Assembly: GCA_031426455.1 (NCBI GenBank)
Contig: JANPLI010000192.1
Coordinates: 1-22,448 of the forward strand
Length of the DNA: 22,448 bases
Direction of reading: 5' to 3'
DNA from: JANNMJ01 sp031426455
GTDB taxonomy: Bacteria; Bacteroidota; Bacteroidia; Cytophagales; Hymenobacteraceae
Part shown: piece after piece, positions 14,532 to 20,792 of the stretch
Layout of the letters: the number at the start of each line of letters is the position of its first letter
Numbering within the stretch: the stretch's first letter is position 1
The notes under the pieces: generated by a model
Told to the model about the DNA's origin: nothing
Database searches by the model: none
The model's input: only the letters and a program-made list of their open reading frames with translations
Position numbers and translations under genes: made by a program

Positions 14532-15059
14532 TTAGAGACTGAACCGGCCGTTAGTCAGGCTTTTGGTGCTACCATCGGTGCTGTTGACTACCGTCAGCGT
14601 GAACGTACCTTCCAACTTAGGCGAGACGGCCGTGACTGTGATCGTCCCGTTGCCCGTGGCGCCGGATGCCGTATAGCTTGGCACTCCGGCTGCTGTACCC
14701 AATGAATAGACGAGCGTAGCCAGCGTAGTAGGCGGGTTATTACCGATGACATAGGTGCCAACGGTAAGGGGAAACAGCATCGACACGACATTTCGGTCGG
14801 TCCCCGCTGCGTTCGGCGAAGTGCCGTAGAGCGCTACTTGACCACTCGCGGCATTCTTCATCGCGTCAGTCGATTCAAAATTCCGCCCTCCCTCGGTCCA
14901 CGATAATTTCGCGGTCGATGCCGGAGGGTTGTTGGACGACGACGAAGCGTCATCTTTTGAGCAGGCCGCCACCGTCAGGGCCAACGACAGGCCAAGCAGG
15001 GTGCGGGACGTGACACGCCAGGAAGGGAGTAAAAAGTCGGCAAAACGGAGGTTTTTCAT
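14532..15059 (-). CDS. Small lipoprotein resembling the DUF6252 family
   Basis: A 175-residue protein. The signal peptide has a basic n-region and a hydrophobic LLGLSLALTVAAC stretch; the lipidated cysteine is C33. SKDD and a serine/asparagine linker follow. The mature part alternates Gly and Thr as in a beta-sandwich and includes KLSWTEGGRNFESTD, then TVGTYVIG and GNGTITVTAVSP-LEGTFTLTVV with a final NGRFSL. This pattern recalls the DUF6252 proteins of Bacteroidota, which have no known function; the assignment is from memory. The acidic residues right after the cysteine are compatible with surface export in Bacteroidota, which is inference. ATG 15059 was preferred over 15095 because it gives a normal signal peptide. 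Confidence 0.8.
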   Translation of the reverse strand: MKNLRFADFLLPSWRVTSRTLLGLSLALTVAACSKDDASSSSNNPPASTAKLSWTEGGRNFESTDAMKNAASGQVALYGTSPNAAGTDRNVVSMLFPLTVGTYVIGNNPPTTLATLVYSLGTAAGVPSYTASGATGNGTITVTAVSPKLEGTFTLTVVNSTDGSTKSLTNGRFSL

Positions 15060-15064
15060 ACCGA

Positions 15065-15095
15065 CAAAGTTCCCCTGACGCTGAAAGGCTGACAA
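15065..15095 (-). promoter_or_regulatory. Candidate promoter for the lipoprotein gene
   Basis: On the minus strand, GAACTTTG (15072-15065) is one base from TAnnTTTG, and TTG (15095-15093) lies 20 bp upstream of it. The predicted transcription start would fall almost on the ATG at 15059, which would make the message leaderless. Confidence 0.35.
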
Positions 15096-15239
15096 TCCGT
15101 GATAACCCGGATTTTACACCGGCAATGTATCCGGGGTAGTACGGAGGCAGGAAATGCGCTCGCGCGGGCGCTTTTGAATGCTCGTCATAGCAAATCTCTA
15201 CGGGTTAAATCACCGCCAGCGGGAGCAATGACTACTGGC

Positions 15240-15590
15240 TCAGTTGCCCCGCTTTGCTTTAGCGTAGCCCGCTTGCAGCAACAGCGCGAGCACTTTGTCG
15301 CGCACGTCGCCCTGGATCAGTATTTCACCGTCTTTGGCGCTCCCTCCTACCCCGCACTTGGTTTTCAACAACTTGCCGAGGATCTGAAGATCGACATCGG
15401 TGCCCGTGAAGCCCGCTACCAGGGTTACTTCCTTACCGCCGCGCCGCCGCCGGTCGATCTGCACCCGCAGCGGCTGCTGGGCCGGTGGCAACGTAGCCGC
15501 TTCCGGCTCGGGGCCACCGGAAGAAGCGTAAGAAAAGGCGGCATCCGTGGAATACACGACGCCGCTGCGGTTTTTGTGCGCCTGGGCCAT
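15240..15590 (-). CDS. SUI1/YciH-like translation initiation factor
   Basis: A 116-residue protein. The N-terminus NRSGVVYSTDAAFSY is the usual start of bacterial SUI1 homologues. The SUI1 fold spans about 41-109: LRVQIDRRRRGGKEVTLVAG, then FTGTDVDLQILGKLLKTKCG, VGGSAKDGEI and IQGDVRDKVLALLLQAGY. It is related to eukaryotic eIF1, which monitors start-codon selection; the role of the bacterial proteins is less clear. ATG 15590 gives the standard length. It is divergent from the FMN reductase gene across 150 bp that contain a large inverted repeat. Confidence 0.93.
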   Translation of the reverse strand: MAQAHKNRSGVVYSTDAAFSYASSGGPEPEAATLPPAQQPLRVQIDRRRRGGKEVTLVAGFTGTDVDLQILGKLLKTKCGVGGSAKDGEILIQGDVRDKVLALLLQAGYAKAKRGN

Positions 15591-15606
15591 TCCGTAAAAG
15601 TACGAC

Positions 15607-15654
15607 GGGCAGGAATGGGCAAACCCGGCAGGAGCCCATTCCGAGGCCCTGCCC
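15607..15654. promoter_or_regulatory. Large inverted repeat between divergent genes, candidate operator or leader hairpin
   Basis: GGAATGGGC (15612-15620) and GCCCATTCC (15634-15642) are perfect inverse copies around a 13-nt loop. An outer pair, GGGCAGG (15607-15613) and CCTGCCC (15648-15654), extends the dyad. It starts 17 bp upstream of the SUI1-like ATG. Confidence 0.45.
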
Positions 15655-15740
15655 CCAATGCCCACCAAACAACCCACCCCTTCGGTTGCTTTCAGGCCCG
15701 GAGGCGGCGCCGACGCAACGGCGCCCCCTATCTTCCATCC

Positions 15741-16265
15741 GTGATTACGATTATCTCCACCACGAACCGCCCGGCGTCCACCACCCGCCGTATTGCCGGG
15801 CGCTACGCCAGCATCCTGCACACGCTGGGTGCCGAAGCCGATATTCTCGATCTGGCCGACCTGCCAGCCGATTTTCTGTTCTCGGCCCTCTACCAAAACG
15901 CTGGCCGCAACCCGGCCTTCAATCCGTTCGTGGCGCAGGCCGCGCGGGCGGATAAGCTGGTCTTCATTGTGCCGGAATACAACAACTCGTTTCCGGGGGT
16001 ACTGAAAGCCTTTATCGATGGCCTGCCGTATCCCGGCGGCATTCGGCACAAGAAGGCGGCGCTGGTCGGTTTGTCCAGCGGTCCCCAGGGCGCGGCGCTG
16101 GCCCTGAGCCACCTGACCGATATCCTCCATTACCTCGGTACGCACGTGCTGGCGCACAAACCCCGCCTGACGCACCTCGACTCGCACCAACCCGACGCTA
16201 CGCTGCTGACGGACCTGCAACAACGCCTGCTACTTGAGCAGGCCGAAGCCCTGATTAGCTTCTGA
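15741..16265 (+). CDS. NAD(P)H-dependent FMN reductase-like flavoprotein
   Basis: A 174-residue protein of the NADPH-dependent FMN reductase/flavodoxin-like superfamily. It opens with the first beta strand ITIISTTNRPASTTRRIA, whose Ser/Thr-rich loop binds the FMN phosphate. The flavin-contacting motif PEYNNSFPGVLKAFID occupies 78-93, and LSSGPQGAALAL at 111-122 is the next nucleotide-facing loop. Such enzymes reduce FMN, quinones or azo and nitro compounds; the substrate cannot be told. The GTG at 15741 is chosen because the first beta strand starts directly there; the frame is open upstream, but only through DNA antisense to the SUI1-like gene. A terminator 86 bp downstream is shared with the convergent protease gene. 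Confidence 0.9.
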   Translation: MITIISTTNRPASTTRRIAGRYASILHTLGAEADILDLADLPADFLFSALYQNAGRNPAFNPFVAQAARADKLVFIVPEYNNSFPGVLKAFIDGLPYPGGIRHKKAALVGLSSGPQGAALALSHLTDILHYLGTHVLAHKPRLTHLDSHQPDATLLTDLQQRLLLEQAEALISF

Positions 16266-16305
16266 GGAGACGTCGCTTAGCACGGAAGACGCCAGGAGGC
16301 GTCTC
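16266..16305. repeat. GAGACG/CGTCTC palindromic intergenic repeat
   Basis: AGACGCC (16287-16293) and GGCGTCT (16298-16304) form a hairpin with a 4-nt loop. An outer GAGACG (16267-16272) pairs with CGTCTC (16300-16305). Palindromes of the form GTAGAGACGC...GCGTCTC are, from memory, abundant between genes in Hymenobacter; this looks like a diverged member. Confidence 0.5.
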
Positions 16306-16350
16306 TACACCCCGTCCAGCGACGGCGAACCCACTCAACCGCCCCAACGC

Positions 16351-16393
16351 AAAACCGCCCGGCTGGCCTTCTTGGGGCCAACCGGGCGGTTTT
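16351..16393. terminator. Bidirectional terminator between convergent genes
   Basis: Bases 16351-16368 (AAAACCGCCCGGCTGGCC) pair with 16376-16393 with a single C/A mismatch and a 7-nt loop. A and T runs at the base serve both strands. It lies between the ends of the FMN reductase (+) and the metalloprotease (-). Confidence 0.85.
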
Positions 16394-16425
16394 CAGTCAA
16401 CGATCAGCGGCGTGGCGCCCCGTTT

Positions 16426-19400
16426 TTATTCCACTACCAGGCGCTGCGTAGCGGCGCCCGTGCGGACCAGGTAGATGCCCGCCGGCAACCCGTTCAGGCT
16501 GAGCGTTGCTTCACCGGCGGCGTCGGCCGTGACCATCCGCAGCGTGCGACCGGCCAGGTCGAGGATGCGCACGGCCGCACGGGCGTCGGCACCGCTCAGG
16601 CTGACGCTGGTGTGCGCCGGGTTCGGCCACAGGGCCAGCGAGGCCGTCGAAACGACCGCACCCGTACCCAGCGGCCGGGCGTCGTTGCGGGGCGCAATGG
16701 TGCTGGCCTGCACCTGGAAGTTGTCGAGGCGTAGTGTGCCGGTGCCGGATGCGCCCGATGCCAACACGCGTAGTACCACCGCCGGCACCCGGTTCAGGGC
16801 CACGATGCCGCCCAGGTCCCAGGCCAGGGCATTGTAAGTCGTAGCCACGGTGCCGCTTGGGGCGACGGCCGTGAACGTCGTACCGCCGTCGAGGCTGTAA
16901 GCCAGTGTTACGGTGGTGGCGCCGGTCGCGGCGCGCTGCGTCTGGGCGTACACCTTGTAGTCGCTGTAAAGCGGCAGCGAGGTTCCGCCCAGCGCGAACT
17001 GGAAGTAGCGAGTGTTAGTCCCGCTGGAGTTGCTCATCGACAGCGCGTTACCGGCTGTCTGGTTCTGAGCGAATGCCGCCGCCGTCGTGGCGATCCCCGT
17101 CAGCGTCGCAAAAGCTTCCGAGGAAGACGCCGCCGCCGTGATGCCCGGCGCCGTAGCGGGCGTCAGCGCAGCGAAGGAGGTCCCCGCGTTGAAGTCGTAG
17201 TTAGCCAGGGTGGCGCGGGTGCTGCCCGTCACGGTAAAGCTGGCGGTGCTGGTGGCCGTGCCGCCAGCCGTCGTGACCCCAATCGGACCTGTGTTAGCAC
17301 CTGCTGGCACCGTAACCGTGATCGACGTGGCGCTCACCACCGTGAAGGCCGTGGCCGCCGCGCCTCCAAAGGTCACGCCGGTGGCACCCGTCAGGTTCGC
17401 ACCCGTGATCGTGACCAGCGTACCGGCCGGCCCCGTGATGGGCGTAAAGCTGGTAATGGTGGGTACGGCACTGCACAGTGTGGAGGTGGAGGTCAGGCGG
17501 AAATCGCCGGTAGCGCCATTATACCCACTGACGAAGACGTAATAAGTAGTACCGGTTACCGAGGTAAACGTCAGCGACGACGCATACTGGCGGGGGGTAC
17601 AGGTCACATCATCGTTAGCGGTCACGCAGACCAGGTTCGCGCAGGAACCCGTATAGACAAAAAGTTTGGTGTCGAAGGTGGTGGCGGCGTCACAGGTTGA
17701 AAGCGTAACGGAGCCGCCCGTCCCGATGAACCGGTAGAACACACCGCCCGAGGCTGGCTCAATCGTGACAGCATTGCAGGCGGCAGTAGGATCGCCGATG
17801 CTGGTCGAAAGCGTCGTGGTGCCCAGCACCGAACCGTTGCAGGGCAGCAGCGGCACCGTGGCCGAGCAGAGGTCGTTGGTGGGCGTCGCTGGCACCGTGA
17901 ACACCGGGCCGGTAGCCGTACCCAACGGCGTGGAGACCGTCACGGCCCCCGTCGTACCGCCTGCGGGCACGACGAACGTGACGGTCGTATTATTAACAAA
18001 AACAAATGGCACGCTCACGCCATTGAGCGTCAAAGAGGTAATGCCCGTAAAGTCGGTCCCCGTCACCGTGACAGAGGTACCCACCACCCCGCTGGTGGGG
18101 TTCAGGCCACTGATCGTGGGCGCCGAGGGCACGACGAAGGCCGTGGCCGAAGCGGCCGTCCCGACGGGCGTTACGAGCGTGATCAGCCCCGTGGTGGCGC
18201 CCGCTGGCACCGTAACGGTGATCGAGGTAGGCGAATTGATCGTCAACAGAGGCGCCAGCGTCCCGTTGAAACGGATGCTGCTGGTGCTGTTCAGGTTCAC
18301 GCCGGTAATCGTCACGATGGTGCCGGGCTGACCGCTGGCCGGCGAAAACGACGTGATGACGGGCGCCGTAGCCGAAGCCGTGATGCTGAAATTGACGTTC
18401 GAGATGTCAAAAAAGTAGTTGCCGGCGCCCGCCACCATCACGCGGGCCTGGGTAGTGGCTGCCCCGGCGGGCACCACGACGGCCGCCGTGCCGGAGTTAG
18501 GAACGCCCGTGGCCAGCGTGGTGGGGAAGGTCAGCCCGCCGTCGGTGGAGAGCAGAATGTCCACGTTCGCGCAGTTGATGTTGTTGGCCGTCGTGCCCGC
18601 CACGTTCCAGGTCACGGTCTGCGTCGTGCCGCCGTTCCAGGTCAGGGCCGTATTGGGGGCCGTCACGGCGAAGGCCGCGCCGGTATTGACTACCGTAAGC
18701 GTCACGGTATTGGTCTGATTCACCCCGCCGACGATACGGTTCAGCGGGGTGCTGAAATGCTGGTCGCGGACGGTGCAGCGGAAAGCCATCGCGCGGGCCA
18801 CGGTGGGCAGGGCCTCGCCGTAGATGGTCGTATTGTTGCGCAGTTCGTTGAGGCGCGGGAAATAGCGCGTGGGCGAAGGCAGCGGATTGAGCGACCGGAA
18901 CAGCGGAATGGTGGCGTTGGCGGTCTGCGTGGTGGTGGCAGTCACCGGGGCACCCTGCGCGCCGAGGTCCATCTCTTCCCAATCGTACGTCAGGGCGTCA
19001 TTTTCGGCGTCGGTGGCGGTAGCCGTCAGGCGGAAAGGCGTCCGGGCCGGAATGCTCTTGTTGCCGGGCGTCGTCACGGCGGGCGGCGTATTACCCGAGT
19101 TGGCCGGCGTCACGCAGGTCGTGGTGTTGATGAAACTGGCCATCTCCGAAATATTCCCACCGTGGAAATAGGCGTCGGAGTTGGACTGAAGATCCTGACT
19201 GCTACCGGTGCCGCCCGCGCCGGAACCGTCGCAGATGCCGGCGTAGGCCATAATGGTGGAACCGCTGCCCGGTTCCCAGGCCGTCGAACCATTCCGGTTA
19301 CCGCCCGAACAGCTGCCGGAATTCCCGTTGAACGGGTGATTGCCGCCGAACTGGTGCCCCATTTCGTGGGCCACGTAGTCGATGTCGAACGCATCGCCCA

Positions 19401-20451
19401 CGGGGTTGGGGGAGCCGGTGACGCCCTGCGCCTTGCGCGACGCGACGCAGACCGACCCCAACGCCGCGACACCGCCGCCGCCCGTGCTGAAGACGTGGCC
19501 GATATCATAGTTAGCCGCCCCGATGACGCTGGTCAGCGTCGTCTGATTCTGGCCCAGCATCGCGCCGCCATCATTGTTATTGTAAGGATCGGTATTGGCG
19601 TTAGTGTAAATCACCAGGTTGGTGTTGGCCACCAGCACCATCCGTACGCCCAGTTCCTTTTCGTAAACGCCCGTCACGCGATTCACGCTGACGGTCATCG
19701 CGGCCAGTGCCGAGGCCACGCTGCCCCCCCGGGCGGCGGTGTATTCACCGGTAGCGGCCACTGCCAGGCGGTAGGTGCGCAGCGTGGTACCGAGCGAGGT
19801 TTGAGGGCGCAGAACCGACGCCTTGGTTTCCGCTCCGACCTGCGTGGCGGGGCGCTCGTTGGCGGGCACAGGCAGCACCTGGCAGGCCGGACGCTTGGCC
19901 TGGCCGGCGTTAGGGCGTAAATCCTGCCGCCAGTAGCTGATCAGCCCGTTCTGGGGAGCGGCCTCATTGACGGGGTCGAGGTAAAACGTGGCGCCCGCCC
20001 GGCGCGAAAGCACCTGCGCGTGGAAGCCGAGCGGGGTCAGGTCGGCGCGAAGCGTGGCGGTGGGGTCGTCGAGGCCGATGCCCGCGTAGGTTTTGATCTG
20101 CGGATAGCGCGCGGCCAGCGGCGCTTCCATCACGGGGGCTTCCACGATCCGAAAGCGGGCCGTGCCGCCGTCCGGCGTGGGCAACGTCAGCACGACCGGC
20201 AGGCCGGGCGTGCCTTCTAACGGGGCCGAGGCCAGCACCGCTTTCAGGGCATTAACGTCGGGCGCCACGGGCCGGTAGGCCTTCAGCCGGCCGTCCCAAG
20301 CGGAACCAGCCAACGCGGTGCGCGCGGCGGGCGCCTCGTGCCAGAGATTGGGGGCAACGGCCCGGCCGGACTGCGCAACGGCCGGTGGCGGACTGGCCGT
20401 CAGGGCCGTCAGTAACCCCAGCGTCGCCAGGGAAAACGTAGAAGGGTGCAT
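16426..20451 (-). CDS. Secreted reprolysin-like metalloprotease with IPT domains and T9SS sorting domain
   Basis: A 1341-residue protein. Order: Sec signal peptide 1-26 (cleavage after AVA-Q); propeptide-like region about 30-210; metzincin catalytic domain about 222-435 with zinc motif HEMGHQFGGNH at 362-372 (H362, H366, H372; catalytic E363) and Met-turn MAYAG at 401-405; a beta-sandwich region about 455-690; IPT/TIG domains about 697-773 and 778-853; a Cys-containing pre-peptidase-like domain about 858-993; a third IPT domain about 997-1075; a beta-sandwich of binding-module type about 1080-1250; and a T9SS type A sorting domain from about 1272 (LWPNPAHTSVSLSG, then GLPAGIYLVRTG near the end). 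It should cross the inner membrane by Sec and the outer membrane by T9SS, with the sorting domain removed. The substrate is unknown. It is monocistronic, with its own promoter and a shared terminator. Confidence 0.95.
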   Translation of the reverse strand: MHPSTFSLATLGLLTALTASPPPAVAQSGRAVAPNLWHEAPAARTALAGSAWDGRLKAYRPVAPDVNALKAVLASAPLEGTPGLPVVLTLPTPDGGTARFRIVEAPVMEAPLAARYPQIKTYAGIGLDDPTATLRADLTPLGFHAQVLSRRAGATFYLDPVNEAAPQNGLISYWRQDLRPNAGQAKRPACQVLPVPANERPATQVGAETKASVLRPQTSLGTTLRTYRLAVAATGEYTAARGGSVASALAAMTVSVNRVTGVYEKELGVRMVLVANTNLVIYTNANTDPYNNNDGGAMLGQNQTTLTSVIGAANYDIGHVFSTGGGGVAALGSVCVASRKAQGVTGSPNPVGDAFDIDYVAHEMGHQFGGNHPFNGNSGSCSGGNRNGSTAWEPGSGSTIMAYAGICDGSGAGGTGSSQDLQSNSDAYFHGGNISEMASFINTTTCVTPANSGNTPPAVTTPGNKSIPARTPFRLTATATDAENDALTYDWEEMDLGAQGAPVTATTTQTANATIPLFRSLNPLPSPTRYFPRLNELRNNTTIYGEALPTVARAMAFRCTVRDQHFSTPLNRIVGGVNQTNTVTLTVVNTGAAFAVTAPNTALTWNGGTTQTVTWNVAGTTANNINCANVDILLSTDGGLTFPTTLATGVPNSGTAAVVVPAGAATTQARVMVAGAGNYFFDISNVNFSITASATAPVITSFSPASGQPGTIVTITGVNLNSTSSIRFNGTLAPLLTINSPTSITVTVPAGATTGLITLVTPVGTAASATAFVVPSAPTISGLNPTSGVVGTSVTVTGTDFTGITSLTLNGVSVPFVFVNNTTVTFVVPAGGTTGAVTVSTPLGTATGPVFTVPATPTNDLCSATVPLLPCNGSVLGTTTLSTSIGDPTAACNAVTIEPASGGVFYRFIGTGGSVTLSTCDAATTFDTKLFVYTGSCANLVCVTANDDVTCTPRQYASSLTFTSVTGTTYYVFVSGYNGATGDFRLTSTSTLCSAVPTITSFTPITGPAGTLVTITGANLTGATGVTFGGAAATAFTVVSATSITVTVPAGANTGPIGVTTAGGTATSTASFTVTGSTRATLANYDFNAGTSFAALTPATAPGITAAASSSEAFATLTGIATTAAAFAQNQTAGNALSMSNSSGTNTRYFQFALGGTSLPLYSDYKVYAQTQRAATGATTVTLAYSLDGGTTFTAVAPSGTVATTYNALAWDLGGIVALNRVPAVVLRVLASGASGTGTLRLDNFQVQASTIAPRNDARPLGTGAVVSTASLALWPNPAHTSVSLSGADARAAVRILDLAGRTLRMVTADAAGEATLSLNGLPAGIYLVRTGAATQRLVVE

Positions 20452-20531
20452 CAGTAAAAGTAACTGGTGAAAAAAAGGGACGATTGGTGGAGGCCCTCGC
20501 CACCGCTATTTGGGCGACCGGGTTGGGCCGT

Positions 20532-20539
20532 CAAATATA
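20532..20539 (-). promoter_or_regulatory. Bacteroidota -7 box for the metalloprotease gene
   Basis: TATATTTG on the minus strand fits TAnnTTTG. No clear TTTG -33 box is seen; a CTTTTTC lies a little further upstream. The predicted 5' leader is about 75 nt. Confidence 0.5.
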
Positions 20540-20645
20540 ACCTTCCGGACCCTGATTCGAGGGAAAAAGCCCCTGATCTGGCACCCTGAATGGGCGGGTA
20601 TCCCCCTGTTCCGGTGCCCCGGCGCCGAACCCTTCCGACGCGGCG

Positions 20646-20653
20646 TACCTTTG
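20646..20653 (+). promoter_or_regulatory. Bacteroidota -7 box for the helicase gene
   Basis: TACCTTTG is identical to the box upstream of miaB. The start of transcription would be near 20660, leaving about 130 nt of leader before the ATG at 20793. The -33 box is not obvious. Confidence 0.5.
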
Positions 20654-20792
20654 TGGCGTACCGAGCGCCCCCCGCCGCGCTCATTTTCAAAGGACAGGCA
20701 CCGCCGGACGACCCGGCCTTGCGGGTATTCTCTAAAGATTTTCAGAGAGAGATCGTCGTCCCGCGCCGCTGCCTGCCGTTTTATTTCCCCGG

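Larger units (their letters stand above)
20452..20792. other. 341-bp divergent intergenic region
   Basis: It lies between the starts of the protease (-) and the helicase (+). It contains one exact TAnnTTTG-type box for each direction (20532-20539 minus, 20646-20653 plus). The helicase leader of about 130 nt includes CTCT...AGAG complementarity near 20729-20748. No gene is supported here. Confidence 0.6.

Noticed and set aside
14676..14694. Sigma-54-like TTGGCAC...TGCTG on the plus strand
   Set aside because: Correct GG/GC spacing, but it lies inside the lipoprotein coding region on the antisense strand with no gene to drive.
15152..15175. AAATGCGC...GCGCTTTT as a terminator for the SUI1-like gene
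   Set aside because: Only about four paired bases besides an A/T stretch interrupted by a T-T mismatch; too weak to call.
15099..15740. 5' extension of the FMN reductase frame
   Set aside because: It is antisense to the SUI1-like gene and lacks family similarity; the first beta strand begins at the GTG at 15741.
15240..16223. A 327-codon minus-strand frame ending with the SUI1-like domain
   Set aside because: Only the last 116 codons are the real gene (start 15590). The upstream part is antisense to the FMN reductase.
18757..19920. Open frame of 387 codons on the plus strand inside the protease gene
   Set aside because: Antisense to the catalytic and adjoining domains of the metalloprotease, with only low-complexity Arg/Gly-rich peptide.
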